Counted from the stretch's first letter, positions 1 to 8,798 are shown. The stretch is DNA of 64,000 nucleotides from SXRF01 sp039808985 (GCA_039808985.1 JBDHUC010000001.1:1-64000), one strand, 5' to 3'. Made by a program: numbers and translations. Notes: generated from the letters alone by a model not told the origin.

Positions 1-115
1 TATTATTTTTGAAGGAATGCGAATGGAGATTTAATAACCCAAATCCTCAATCGCAACTAAAGCAACTAAAACAATGGGTTAAGAAACTTCTTAACTAGTT
101 ATCTGGGACAGCCCC
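1..115 (+). mobile_element. Right end of an IS1595-family (IS1016-like) insertion sequence, cut by the window edge
   Basis: The first 98 bases finish a transposase reading frame, and the bases just after its stop, about 96-115, read on the reverse strand as GGGGCTGTCCCAGATAACTA. From memory this is the type of terminal inverted repeat carried by IS1016/IS1595 elements, ending in GGGG. The left end and the rest of the element lie outside the window. The element ends about 90 bases before the ammonium transporter start, so it may have replaced or altered that gene's promoter. The repeat end is seen; the family assignment is from recognition of both the protein tail and the terminus. Confidence 0.65.
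3..98 (+). CDS. IS1595-family transposase, C-terminal fragment (5' end outside window)
   Basis: The frame is open from base 3 to a TAG at 96-98 and encodes 31 residues beginning LFLKECEWRFNN and ending in a Lys-rich tail (KQWVKKLLN). The LFLKECEWRFN block is the usual C-terminal signature of IS1016-like DDE transposases of the IS1595 family. Whether the missing part is intact cannot be judged here. The terminal inverted repeat that follows within 20 bases supports the call. Confidence 0.6.
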   Translation, partial: LFLKECEWRFNNPNPQSQLKQLKQWVKKLLN

Positions 116-119
116 AAAA

Positions 120-149
120 TAATAATAAATGTTGTAATAATAAATGTTG
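120..149. repeat. Two tandem copies of a 15-base unit
   Basis: TAATAATAAATGTTG occurs twice back to back (120-134 and 135-149), directly after the insertion-sequence terminus and before the ammonium transporter. It is too long to be the 8-base target duplication expected for IS1595 elements, so it is more likely local slippage. Confidence 0.85.
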
Positions 150-204
150 CATAGCAGCATAAATTTTGACATTTCTATACAAACCAATCCAGAATGGTAC
201 AGAT

Positions 205-1578
205 ATGAAAAAAATAATCTATTATTCTTTCTTTCCAATTTTCCCAATCATATTATTTGCCGCATGTTTGCTGGTTGGTGAGCTCGCATTCGCACAGGTT
301 CCGGCAGTACCGATGGCTTTTCCCAATGCTCCTGCGGCACCGGTGCTTAATTCTGGAGATACAGCATGGATGCTGGTTTCTACCCTGCTTGTGCTTATGA
401 TGACAATTCCAGGACTTGCCCTGTTTTACGGCGGTATGGTGCACAAGGAAAGTGTGCTGGCAACGCTTATGCAGAGCTTTGTGGCAGCCACGCTGGTTTC
501 GGTTCTATGGGTGGTTTATGGCTATTCCCTCATATTTACAGAGCATAATGGCCTTATCGGTGGTCTTGACCAGTTCCTGCTTGATGGTTTGGAAAAAGGT
601 AAGCTGCATGATGTGATACCTGAAAGCGTATTCATAATGTTCCAGATGACATTCGGGATAATAACCTGTGCCCTGATTTTTGGCTCGGTTGCTACGCGTA
701 TCAAACTGTCATCGGCGCTGGTATTTATTGCCGCGTGGTTCACTATTGTTTATGTGCCTGTTGCGCACTGGGTTTGGGGGCCAAAGGGCATGCTGGGCGG
801 GCTTGGGATTGATAATTATCGCGGGCTATTTGGTTTTGGCGCGACGCTTGACTATGCTGGCGGAACTGTTGTGCATATAAATGCTGGTATAGCCGGTCTT
901 ATGGCTGCTATAATCCTTGAAAACCAGAAAAGTTTTAATGCTAAATCACGTAAAATGGCGCCGCCTTATAACATAGTGTTCAGCGTTATTGGTGCTTCTA
1001 TGTTGTGGGTTGGCTGGTTCGGCTTTAACGCCGGGTCTGCGGTTGCGGCCAACGGAAATGCCGGGATGGCGATGCTGGTCACGCAGGTTGCCGCTGCCAT
1101 GTCCTCGCTGTCATGGATGGCGATAGAGTGGAAAACCAATAAAAAACCAAGCGTAATCGGTATTATTTCCGGGGCTGTTGCCGGGCTGGTTGCCATAACC
1201 CCGGCCTGCGGTTTCGTAGGGGTAGGTGGAGCGCTTATAATTGGCGCTATTTCTGGTATCGGCTGTTATTATGCCTGCCGCCTTAAATTCAAGTTTAATT
1301 TTGATGACTCGCTCGATGTTTTTGGTGTGCATTGCGTGGGCGGTATTATCGGCGCGCTGCTTACCGGGATTTTTGCAGTAAAAGAAATCGGCGGCGTTGA
1401 TGGAAGTTTCCAGCAGTTCCTGGCCCAGTGCGAAGGGGTTGGGGTTACTATTGTTTATGGCTCAATAATGACCTTAATAATTTTGAAGGTCATAGACACT
1501 ATCATTGGCCTCAGGGTTGACAGGCGCACTGAAGATGAGGGGCTTGACCTGACGATCCACGGTGAAAGTTTGCACTAG
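205..1578 (+). CDS. amt: Ammonium transporter (Amt/MEP/Rh family)
   Basis: Inner-membrane channel for ammonium/ammonia uptake, 457 residues. A cleavable N-terminal hydrophobic segment (MKKIIYYSFF... ending AFA) is followed by about eleven membrane segments. The pore twin histidines are present at about residues 224 (GGTVVHINAG) and 376 (DVFGVHCVGG), with the family blocks ALFYGGMV, WVWGP and GWFGFNAGS. I chose the ATG at 205 because it gives a proper signal-like start; an in-frame TTG at 166 would add 13 unlikely residues. No glnK lies beside it inside the window, unlike the usual glnK-amtB pair. The TAG stop is also the first three bases of a repeat (see 1576-1603). Confidence 0.93.
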   Translation: MKKIIYYSFFPIFPIILFAACLLVGELAFAQVPAVPMAFPNAPAAPVLNSGDTAWMLVSTLLVLMMTIPGLALFYGGMVHKESVLATLMQSFVAATLVSVLWVVYGYSLIFTEHNGLIGGLDQFLLDGLEKGKLHDVIPESVFIMFQMTFGIITCALIFGSVATRIKLSSALVFIAAWFTIVYVPVAHWVWGPKGMLGGLGIDNYRGLFGFGATLDYAGGTVVHINAGIAGLMAAIILENQKSFNAKSRKMAPPYNIVFSVIGASMLWVGWFGFNAGSAVAANGNAGMAMLVTQVAAAMSSLSWMAIEWKTNKKPSVIGIISGAVAGLVAITPACGFVGVGGALIIGAISGIGCYYACRLKFKFNFDDSLDVFGVHCVGGIIGALLTGIFAVKEIGGVDGSFQQFLAQCEGVGVTIVYGSIMTLIILKVIDTIIGLRVDRRTEDEGLDLTIHGESLH

Positions 1579-1603
1579 AGCATTTTCGCTAAAGCCTAGC
1601 GAA
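1576..1603. repeat. TAGAGCATTTTCGCT element with hairpin, between convergent amt and argG
   Basis: TAGAGCATTTTCGCT is followed by a 7-bp stem (TTCGCTA, 1585-1591, with TAGCGAA, 1597-1603, loop AAGCC). The same leading motif occurs at 26062 and 58408. The element's first TAG is the stop codon of amt. The hairpin may end transcription from both sides, but it lacks a long T run. Confidence 0.6.
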
Positions 1604-1635
1604 TTTACCAATACGGGTAATACTTGCTACTGTCA

Positions 1636-2841
1636 CTACTTCCTGTTAAGCAACCGCAGGCGCAACGCGTTGAGTTTTATGAATCCGGCGGCGTCTTTCT
1701 GGTCGTATGCTCCGGCGTCATCCTCGAAAGTCACATGTTTTTCGCTATAGAGGGATTTTGGTGATTTACGGCCTACAACCGACACGCTGCCTTTATAAAG
1801 CTTCAGTTTCACTGTGCCGCTGACATTTGCCTGTGATTTATCAATAAGAGCCTGCAGCATTTCGCGCTCCGGCGACCACCAGTAACCATTATAGATAAGC
1901 TCGGCATAGCGCGGCATGATTTCGTCTTTAAGATGCGCAGCGCCCCTGTCCAGCGTAATGCTTTCAATTCCGCGGTGGGCGGCCAGCAAAATGGTACCGC
2001 CTGGGGTTTCATATATCCCTCTGGATTTCATGCCGACATAACGGTTTTCAACAAGGTCTAAGCGGCCAATGCCGTTCTCGCCGCCAAGCTTATTTAGCTG
2101 GGTGAGTAAAGCGGCAGGCGACATTCTTATGCCTTCGATTGCCACAGCATCGCCACGCTCGAACTCTATTTCTATAAATGATGGCTTATCGGGAGCATTT
2201 TCTGGGGAAACCGTGCGGATGAACATATCTTCATCGGGAGCGATATATGGGTTTTCCAGAACTTTGCCTTCATAGGAGATGTGCAGCAAATTGGCATCTG
2301 TGGAATAGGGGGCTTCGCCGCGTTTATCCTTGGCAATAGGTATCTGGTGTTTTTCTGCGTATTCAAGTAATTTGGTGCGGCTGGTTAGCTCCCACTCGCG
2401 CCATGGGGCTATGACTTTAATATCAGGCTTGAGCGCGTAATAGCCAAGCTCAAAGCGCACCTGGTCGTTACCTTTGCCTGTTGCCCCATGTGCCACGGCA
2501 TCGGCCCCGGTTTCTATAGCTATCTCTATCTGGCGTTTGGCGATAAGTGGACGGGCTATTGAGGTGCCAAGCAGGTAAACCCCTTCATAAACAGTGTTGG
2601 CGCGGAACATCGGGAACACGAAATCGCGCACAAATTCCTCGCGCAGGTCTTCGATAAAAATCTGCTTTGCGCCCATCATTTCTGCCTTTTTCCGGGCGGG
2701 TTCAACTTCTTCTCCCTGTCCCAGGTCGGCAGTAAATGTTACGACTTCGCAGCCATATTCTTCCTGCAGCCAGCGCAGGATGATCGAAGTATCAAGACCA
2801 CCAGAATATGCCAACACCACTTTTTTTATTTTCTGCGCCAT
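1636..2841 (-). CDS. argG: Argininosuccinate synthase
   Basis: ATP-dependent joining of citrulline and aspartate in arginine synthesis, cytoplasmic, 401 residues, normal for the family. The ATP-binding AYSGGLDTS motif sits at the N-terminus (MAQKIKKVVLAYSGGLDTS), and the family blocks GKGNDQVRFELGY and DKRGEAPYSTDANLLH are seen. I chose the ATG at 2841 because a GGAG lies about 8 bases upstream and the protein then starts right at the conserved fold; longer in-frame starts up to 2901 add an atypical leader. No argH or argF nearby. Divergent from malonyl-CoA decarboxylase across an 81-base gap. Confidence 0.95.
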   Translation of the reverse strand: MAQKIKKVVLAYSGGLDTSIILRWLQEEYGCEVVTFTADLGQGEEVEPARKKAEMMGAKQIFIEDLREEFVRDFVFPMFRANTVYEGVYLLGTSIARPLIAKRQIEIAIETGADAVAHGATGKGNDQVRFELGYYALKPDIKVIAPWREWELTSRTKLLEYAEKHQIPIAKDKRGEAPYSTDANLLHISYEGKVLENPYIAPDEDMFIRTVSPENAPDKPSFIEIEFERGDAVAIEGIRMSPAALLTQLNKLGGENGIGRLDLVENRYVGMKSRGIYETPGGTILLAAHRGIESITLDRGAAHLKDEIMPRYAELIYNGYWWSPEREMLQALIDKSQANVSGTVKLKLYKGSVSVVGRKSPKSLYSEKHVTFEDDAGAYDQKDAAGFIKLNALRLRLLNRK

Positions 2842-2922
2842 TATTTTCTCCAGCTTATTTAGTTTTGCTGAATCCATATAACAACGCTTGCGCTTTTTCA
2901 AGCATTACCCCATATATGATTT

Positions 2923-4311
2923 ATGAGAGATGAAAACGAGATATTACCATATACAGGGTTAGCCGCACTTCGCAGGCGTACTGTTGATAGTGTGCTTCGC
3001 GCATGGCGCGAGGTGGAGGTTATGGCGCGGCATGCTGTGCAGCACGATATTCGCCCCTCGGTGCCAAAGGAAGATGTGGAACTGCTGCTTGCAGAGATGA
3101 GGCGCTGCCTTGACAGCAAGGGCGGAGAAGTAACGGCGAGGGCACACACTGCTGATTTAGGACGAACATATCTTAAGCTTAATGAAGCAGGGCGGATAAA
3201 ATTCCTGAAACTTCTGGCTGAGGAATTTGCCCTGGACAAAAAAAAGCTGACAGCGCTTACAAAGGAATATGCCAAAGCCAGTGATAATGCTGAAAAATTA
3301 AAGCTGGAAATTGCCATGCGCGATGTTCTGGTAACGCCGCGCAGCATTATTTTGCGGCAATTTACTGCCTTGCCAGATGGCTTTAAATTCCTGATAAACA
3401 TGCGCGCTGACCTGTTGCCAGTTGTTGGCGATGATGTAAGCCTGAAGGGTCTTGAATATGATCTTAAGCATATATTGTTTGAGTGGTTCGATATTGGCCT
3501 GCTTGATATGGCGGAAATAACCTGGAAATCACCGGCTGTATTGCTTGAAAAACTTATTGAATATGAGGCTGTGCACCGGGTTGCTTCGTGGGATGACCTT
3601 AAAAACCGGCTTGATTCCGACAGGAGGGTTTTTGCGTTCTTTCATAATAAAATGCCGCTGGAGCCGCTTATTTTTGTGCATGTCGCTCTTGTTGAAGGCA
3701 TGAGCAGCAGCATACAGCAATTGCTCGATGAAAAAGGGCCGGTTACTGATATAGATAAAGCTGATACTGCCATATTTTATTCCATATCAAATGCCCAGAA
3801 AGGCCTGGTGGGAATCAGCTTTGGCAATTTCCTGATAAAGCGGGTTGTGAATGTGCTTACATCGGAAATGAAGAATATAAAAACCTTTGCGACTCTTTCT
3901 CCTATACCTAATTTCAGGAACTGGCTTGATAAGGAAATTGCAAATAACAACAGCAAGCTGGTAAATGCCGGTGATCGTGAAACCCTTAAGCTTCTGGATA
4001 ACGAATGGACGAAAGATAAAAAAGCAACTGCCGCGCTAAAGCCGTTATTACTTAAGCTTTGCAGCCATTACCTTATAGAAGCCAAGAAAAACGATAAACC
4101 TGTTGACCCGGTTTGTAATTTCCATTTGTCAAATGGGGCAAGGCTTGAACGGCTTAACTGGCTAGGGGATGTTTCAGCAAAAGGGATTAAACAATCGGCT
4201 GGTATCATGGTGAATTATTATTATAAACTCTCGGAAATTGATGAGAACCATGAAGAATTCATGGCACATGGTAAAATAGCCGCCAGTAAAAATGTAAGAA
4301 ATATGTTATAG
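2923..4311 (+). CDS. Malonyl-CoA decarboxylase
   Basis: Converts malonyl-CoA to acetyl-CoA and CO2; 462 residues, normal for the bacterial family. The N-terminal helical domain is followed by an acetyltransferase-fold catalytic domain. Seen in order: FFHNKMPLEPLIFVHVAL (about 239-256), GLVGISFGN (294-302), FATLSPIPNFRNWL (322-335) with the catalytic serine expected at S326, and FHLSNGARLERLNWLGD (400-416) with the catalytic histidine expected at H401. No clear ribosome binding site precedes the ATG at 2923. No malonyl-CoA synthetase (matB) or malonate transporter is adjacent, so its job here (malonate use or fatty-acid control) is open. Downstream PAP2 gene follows after 13 bases. Confidence 0.93.
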   Translation: MRDENEILPYTGLAALRRRTVDSVLRAWREVEVMARHAVQHDIRPSVPKEDVELLLAEMRRCLDSKGGEVTARAHTADLGRTYLKLNEAGRIKFLKLLAEEFALDKKKLTALTKEYAKASDNAEKLKLEIAMRDVLVTPRSIILRQFTALPDGFKFLINMRADLLPVVGDDVSLKGLEYDLKHILFEWFDIGLLDMAEITWKSPAVLLEKLIEYEAVHRVASWDDLKNRLDSDRRVFAFFHNKMPLEPLIFVHVALVEGMSSSIQQLLDEKGPVTDIDKADTAIFYSISNAQKGLVGISFGNFLIKRVVNVLTSEMKNIKTFATLSPIPNFRNWLDKEIANNNSKLVNAGDRETLKLLDNEWTKDKKATAALKPLLLKLCSHYLIEAKKNDKPVDPVCNFHLSNGARLERLNWLGDVSAKGIKQSAGIMVNYYYKLSEIDENHEEFMAHGKIAASKNVRNML

Positions 4312-4324
4312 GATATAATAACAA

Positions 4325-5317
4325 ATGAATGATTTGTTTAATAAGGCGAAAGCAAATTGCAAAACTCTGCTTAGCACATATGATTCGAAGGCTAAAGATA
4401 ATCGGCCAGGTACGTTTAAGATACTTGTCGTAAGCTGGTGTTGTATACTGCTCCTTTTCATGGCTGAGATTGCTTTCGCAAATTCAATTGGATTTGCATT
4501 GCCTCCTGGGGAAATAGTTTTTGCGATTGAGTTATTATTTGCAGCGCAAATAGGTTCGTTTGTATTGCTATCAACAAATATACAGGATGCATATTCGGTA
4601 TTCATGGCCATACAATACCTGGCCTTATTCCTTTTTGGCAGTGTTTTTACTGCCGCAACTTTTTATTCCAGCGCTACTTTGAATTTTCCGCTTAATGATG
4701 ATTTACTTATAAAAATAGATAGCTGGATGGGGTTTGACTGGTTTAACTATGTTAAATTCGTAGCTCAATATCCAAGGCTGCAACTGGCTTTTGATATTGG
4801 TTACAGCTCCATGTCTTACTCTATAGTTGTTGCTATATGCGCATTGGTAATGAGCAGGAATACAGTTCATTTGCAACGCTTTGCCATAGTGTTTTTTGTA
4901 ACGCTTCTGATAACGATGTTTTTTGCGTGTGTTTTTCCTGCAGTAGGTTTTTATGTGCATTTTAATATTAACCCTGCGGAATGGGGAATACAGCCAACTG
5001 CGCCGCGTGTGCATGAAGAACATTTGCTTGCATTACGCAATGGTACAATGCACAGCCTTCCAAAAATTATCCGCGGAATTGTTACGTTTCCATCTTTTCA
5101 CGCTGCTGTTGGAATCATGCTGGTATGGGCCTTTTACCCGGTTAGATATTTACGCAGTTTCATGACTGTGTTGAATCTGATTCTTATAGTGTCTGCGCCA
5201 TTTGACGGCGGACATTATTTGATTGATATAATCGGAGGATTGCTGATTGCGTTTTCTGCAATTATTCTTGCTAACTATATAATTCCGGTAAATTACAATC
5301 CTAAAAATGACCAATAA
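4325..5317 (+). CDS. PAP2-superfamily integral membrane phosphatase/phosphotransferase
   Basis: A polytopic membrane protein of 330 residues with about six hydrophobic segments. The two C-terminal PAP2 signature blocks are present: FPSFHA (H259) and GGHYLIDIIGG (H297, D301), giving the histidine pair and aspartate of the phosphatase site. The first PAP2 block (Lys-x6-Arg-Pro) is not evident, as is common in the Aur1/Ipt1-like (PAP2_3) branch that moves phospho-head-groups between lipids. The substrate cannot be named; phosphatidate, undecaprenyl-PP or an inositol-lipid-like substrate are possible. It lies just after malonyl-CoA decarboxylase and may share its transcript. Confidence 0.78.
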   Translation: MNDLFNKAKANCKTLLSTYDSKAKDNRPGTFKILVVSWCCILLLFMAEIAFANSIGFALPPGEIVFAIELLFAAQIGSFVLLSTNIQDAYSVFMAIQYLALFLFGSVFTAATFYSSATLNFPLNDDLLIKIDSWMGFDWFNYVKFVAQYPRLQLAFDIGYSSMSYSIVVAICALVMSRNTVHLQRFAIVFFVTLLITMFFACVFPAVGFYVHFNINPAEWGIQPTAPRVHEEHLLALRNGTMHSLPKIIRGIVTFPSFHAAVGIMLVWAFYPVRYLRSFMTVLNLILIVSAPFDGGHYLIDIIGGLLIAFSAIILANYIIPVNYNPKNDQ

Positions 5318-5367
5318 AAAAATTGACTAAAATCCAGCTTCTGATAGCCTTAACGTAAGCCTGTTGT

Positions 5368-5408
5368 AAAAAAAAATAATAATAAAAATAATAATAAAAA
5401 TAACAAAA
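5368..5408. repeat. A/T-only low-complexity tract in the hfq leader
   Basis: A stretch built of A-runs and AAT units (two copies of ATAATAATAAAAAT) immediately upstream of the hfq ribosome binding region (AGGGG at about 5410). It could form a slippery or poorly structured leader; no function is shown. Confidence 0.7.
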
Positions 5409-5421
5409 TAGGGGTATTAAA

Positions 5422-5679
5422 ATGGCTGCAGAAAAATCTCAGAATATACAGGATGTTTTCCTCAACACCCTTCGTAAAAAAAGAATACCGGTTACTGTTT
5501 TTCTGTCAAACGGGGTAAAGCTGCAGGGGAATATTACAGCTTTTGATAATTTTTCTATACTCCTGCGTCGTGGTCCGCAATTGCAACTTGTTTATAAACA
5601 TACGGTTGCGACCATAGTGCCATCGGGCGAAATTGTGCTGCATGAGGAAGACAGCCTGGAATCTGCACAGGCGGTTTAG
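5422..5679 (+). CDS. hfq: RNA chaperone Hfq
   Basis: Hexameric Sm-like protein that pairs small RNAs with mRNAs, 85 residues. The Sm1 part (QDVFLNTLRKKRIPVTVFLSNG), GNITAFDNFSILL and the Sm2 YKHTVATIVPS block are all present; VYKHTVATIVP carries the Tyr-Lys-His of the uridine-binding proximal face. The C-tail is short and acidic. The GTG of hflX follows after 6 bases, the usual hfq-hflX order. Confidence 0.96.
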   Translation: MAAEKSQNIQDVFLNTLRKKRIPVTVFLSNGVKLQGNITAFDNFSILLRRGPQLQLVYKHTVATIVPSGEIVLHEEDSLESAQAV

Positions 5680-5685
5680 TTTTTT

Positions 5686-6999
5686 GTGAAGCATACGCCA
5701 GATTCCAAGGATGATTCGCAATATAATGAATCAGTTGATACTGGTCGTGCTTTTATAATACATCCGAATTTTAAGAAAAAGACAGGTGTAAGCGAGCGCA
5801 GCTCCGATGCCTGCCTGGAAGAAGCTGTTGGGCTTGCGCATGCGATAGACCTTGAAATCGCTGAAACTGCCATAGTAAACCTCGCTGCGCCTAAGCCAGC
5901 CACTTTGTTTGGAACTGGAAAAGTTGAGGAGCTTAAAGCCTATATACGTCATAGCGGCGCAGGGCTGGTTATTATAAATACGCATGTAAGCCCTATCCAG
6001 CAGCGTAACCTGGAAAAAGAATGGCATGTAAAAGTTATTGACCGTACGGCCCTTATACTTGAAATATTTGGCGCAAGGGCGCGAACGCATGAGGGTAAGT
6101 TGCAGGTGGAACTGGCGGCGCTTAATTACCAGAAAAGCCGACTTGTGCGCTCATGGACCCATCTTGAGCGCCAGCGCGGTGGCTTCGGATTCCTTGGCGG
6201 CCCTGGCGAGTCGCAGATTGAAATAGACAGGCGGCTTATCCGCGATGAGATAGCCAAGCTTAAAAAACAGCTTGAACAGGTAAAGCGTACGCGTGAATTG
6301 CACCGCAAGAACCGCAGGCAGGTTCCGTTCCCTGTCGTGGCGCTGGTTGGCTATACTAATGCCGGAAAATCTACATTATTCAATAAGCTTACCGGAGCCA
6401 GCGTGCTTTCGATGGATAAGCTGTTTGCAACCCTTGACCCTACCATGCGCGCGCTGAAATTACCTTCCGGTGGCAAGGCTATTTTGTCTGACACGGTAGG
6501 GTTTGTTTCTGACCTGCCAACAGAACTGGTGGCCGCTTTCCGCGCAACGCTTGAGGATGTGCTGGAAGCCGATATTCTCCTGCATATACGCGATATTTCT
6601 CATGTTGATACCGTAGCGCAGAAACATGACGTGGAGGAAGTTCTTAAAAGCCTTATGCGTAGTGAAAGCCTGCCGGAAAATTTAATTGAAGTATGCAATA
6701 AAATAGACCGTCTGGAAACACCGCATAGCTTTGTTGATGATGGCGATAAAATATATATATCGGCGGTTACAGGCGAGGGGCTTGATGCTCTTTTAAAGGC
6801 AGTAGAACATGAAATCGGAAAATTATTTTTTAAGAATGTTACTTATAATATTTCCGCGCATGATGGTAAATCGCTTGCGTGGCTGCATTCTCACGGTAAA
6901 GTAACATCGCAGCAATTGGAAGATGAAGTGATGATTGTGAATGTGCAGCTATCAGAAGATAATATCCGACGTTTTGAGCATATACATGCAAAAAATTAA
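5686..6999 (+). CDS. hflX: Ribosome-associated GTPase HflX
   Basis: Splits or rescues stalled ribosomes; 437 residues. The N-terminal HflX domain contains the Gly-rich FGFLGGPGESQIE linker (about 167-180), preceded by a coiled-coil-compatible stretch; the GTPase domain has P-loop GYTNAGKST (222-230), switch DTVGF and NKID. Start is GTG at 5686, only 6 bases after the hfq stop, so translation is probably coupled. Its 3' end overlaps the next gene, modA, by 14 bases. Confidence 0.95.
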   Translation: MKHTPDSKDDSQYNESVDTGRAFIIHPNFKKKTGVSERSSDACLEEAVGLAHAIDLEIAETAIVNLAAPKPATLFGTGKVEELKAYIRHSGAGLVIINTHVSPIQQRNLEKEWHVKVIDRTALILEIFGARARTHEGKLQVELAALNYQKSRLVRSWTHLERQRGGFGFLGGPGESQIEIDRRLIRDEIAKLKKQLEQVKRTRELHRKNRRQVPFPVVALVGYTNAGKSTLFNKLTGASVLSMDKLFATLDPTMRALKLPSGGKAILSDTVGFVSDLPTELVAAFRATLEDVLEADILLHIRDISHVDTVAQKHDVEEVLKSLMRSESLPENLIEVCNKIDRLETPHSFVDDGDKIYISAVTGEGLDALLKAVEHEIGKLFFKNVTYNISAHDGKSLAWLHSHGKVTSQQLEDEVMIVNVQLSEDNIRRFEHIHAKN

Positions 7000-7762
7000 C
7001 GGGCTGTTTGTAATATTATTTTTCTGGAGCTTTGCAGCTTATGCATCTGAGCCTGCCCTGCCATCGGTTACTGTTATGGCTGACCATAGCCTGGGAATGG
7101 TCGTTTCCAAAATTGCCCGTAATTATTCACGGGAAAAGAAAGCTACTGTTAATGCTTCATTCGCTCCGCAGAAGATACAGCAGGACCAGATAAGCGAAGG
7201 GGCATCTGCTGATATTCTGATAACCTCAAAGGGAGAATGGATAGATGAATTAAAACTGCAGGGGCTTGTGGACATACATTCGCAAACAAGACTGGCAAAA
7301 GACCGGCTTGTGCTTATAGGTCCTGCTGATACCAGTGTGGTATCAATGGGGGCAGGGCGTTTTCCGACAGTTGAAATTATAAATGCCAGCCATGGCCAGC
7401 CTGTATTTGTGCAGGGAAATCCTGATTCCCTTCTTGAAGGCGTATATTCAAAGGAAGCAATGCGCAGCCTTGGTGCAGCCGAAGACCTGGAAGCATATAC
7501 GGTTTATGTAAAGCAGATTGATGAAATGCTCGATATGGTTTCAGCGCAAAATGCCTATGGTATTTGTTTTTACAGCTCGGTAGTTGCGCGTAATGATATA
7601 AAGGTCATTGATACGCTGCCGGAGGCTTCTCATAAGCCAATAGTTTACCAGGCTGTGGTTATTGCAAGCGATAATATGAATGAAGCCAGGAATTTTCTTT
7701 CATACCTTAAATCCAACCAGGTGCGCAAAATTTTGGATAGCTACGGGCTGATAGTGGATTGA
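6986..7762 (+). CDS. modA: Molybdate-type ABC transporter periplasmic binding protein (ModA-like)
   Basis: 258-residue periplasmic solute-binding protein. The signal peptide MQKINGLFVILFFWSFAAYA precedes the mature part; ISEGASADILITSKGEWIDEL and the FVQGNPDSLLEGVYSKEAM / AYGICFYSSV blocks follow ModA architecture. I chose ATG 6986 because it opens exactly at the signal peptide; it overlaps the hflX 3' end by 14 bases, so the pair may be co-translated. No modB or modC is next to it, and tsaD lies convergently just downstream. The ligand could be molybdate, tungstate or another oxyanion or small organic acid. Confidence 0.78.
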   Translation: MQKINGLFVILFFWSFAAYASEPALPSVTVMADHSLGMVVSKIARNYSREKKATVNASFAPQKIQQDQISEGASADILITSKGEWIDELKLQGLVDIHSQTRLAKDRLVLIGPADTSVVSMGAGRFPTVEIINASHGQPVFVQGNPDSLLEGVYSKEAMRSLGAAEDLEAYTVYVKQIDEMLDMVSAQNAYGICFYSSVVARNDIKVIDTLPEASHKPIVYQAVVIASDNMNEARNFLSYLKSNQVRKILDSYGLIVD

Positions 7763-7766
7763 AGAC

Positions 7767-8795
7767 TTAATTATAAAGAGGCCATCTTGCGCGGGGTTCA
7801 AAATCCAGGCCATCAACCAGGCCAAGTTTTAAGCGCTCAATTCCTGCCCAGGCGATCATTGCCGCATTATCGGTGCATAGCTTGATTGGAGGGGCAGTCA
7901 TTTTCATAGAATATTGTTCTAACAAAATTTCTAACTGGCCGCGTATATATTGGTTAGCTGCCACGCCGCCAGCGAGTACGAAATGGCTGCCATGCGGATG
8001 TTGTTTTTTAAATGATTCGATTGCGGATTGTGCTTTCTGTATTACGCTTGCCGTTGCTGTATTCTGGAATGAAGCGCATATATCGGCCTTGTCCTGTTCA
8101 CTTAATGTTCCATTTCGTGCATTTTTGATTTCTTCGGCTTTAAGGCGTACTGCTGTTTTCAGGCCGGAGAAGGAAAGATCGCAACCATCGCGCCCATGCA
8201 GGGGCAGCGGGAAATTATAAGCCAGAGGATTGCCATTTTTTGCAAGGGTTTCCACCGCCGGGCCACCGGGATAGCCAAGACCAAGCATTTTTGCTGTTTT
8301 GTCGAATACTTCTCCCAGCGCATCATCCAGGGTGCCGCCGAGTTTTTTGTATTTTCCCACGCCTTCAACAATTAAAAACTGGCAATGTCCACCTGATGCC
8401 AGCAGCAGCAGGTAGGGGAATTCGACATTGTTGGTTAAGCGGACAGTAAGTGCATGCCCTTCCAGATGGTTTACAGCAATGAAGGGCTTTTTTCCTACGC
8501 TTGCTATAGCCTTCGCGGTCATCACACCGACAATTACCCCGCCGATAAGCCCGGGGCCTGATGTTGCTGCCACTGCGTCAATATCAGCAAGAGTTACGCT
8601 AGATTCAGCCAGGGCACGGGTTATGACCGGTTCAATATGTTCCATGTGGGAACGGGCGGCTATTTCAGGTACGACCCCGCCATAGGCAGCATGTTCGGTT
8701 TGCGACCATACGATATTGGATAAAATACGCTTATCGTCCGATATTATTGCTGCTGCGGTTTCATCACAGCTTGTTTCTATACCAAGTATTAGCAT
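7767..8795 (-). CDS. tsaD: tRNA N6-adenosine threonylcarbamoyltransferase TsaD
   Basis: Transfers the threonylcarbamoyl group to A37 of ANN-decoding tRNAs, with TsaB (present at 35564-36160). 342 residues; N-terminus MLILGIETSCDETAAAI, metal-binding VNHLEGH (H110, H114), ATSGPGLIGG and the C-terminal VLAGGVAANQYIR and CTDNAAMIAWAG blocks are typical. It is transcribed divergently from hemC over an 85-base gap that holds an inverted repeat. Convergent with modA with 4 bases between stops. Confidence 0.96.
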   Translation of the reverse strand: MLILGIETSCDETAAAIISDDKRILSNIVWSQTEHAAYGGVVPEIAARSHMEHIEPVITRALAESSVTLADIDAVAATSGPGLIGGVIVGVMTAKAIASVGKKPFIAVNHLEGHALTVRLTNNVEFPYLLLLASGGHCQFLIVEGVGKYKKLGGTLDDALGEVFDKTAKMLGLGYPGGPAVETLAKNGNPLAYNFPLPLHGRDGCDLSFSGLKTAVRLKAEEIKNARNGTLSEQDKADICASFQNTATASVIQKAQSAIESFKKQHPHGSHFVLAGGVAANQYIRGQLEILLEQYSMKMTAPPIKLCTDNAAMIAWAGIERLKLGLVDGLDFEPRARWPLYN

Positions 8796-8798
8796 AAG

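Noticed and set aside
166..204. TTG start of amt at 166 and TTGACA at 166-171 as promoter
   Set aside because: The extra residues precede a clear signal peptide start at 205, and no -10 follows the TTGACA at a proper distance.
2898..3401. 167-codon minus-strand frame opposite malonyl-CoA decarboxylase
   Set aside because: Low-complexity Ser/Arg/Ala translation without motifs; the opposite strand encodes a recognised enzyme with its catalytic residues.
5323..5351. Promoter TTGACT before hfq
   Set aside because: The -35-like word has no acceptable -10 at 16-19 bases.
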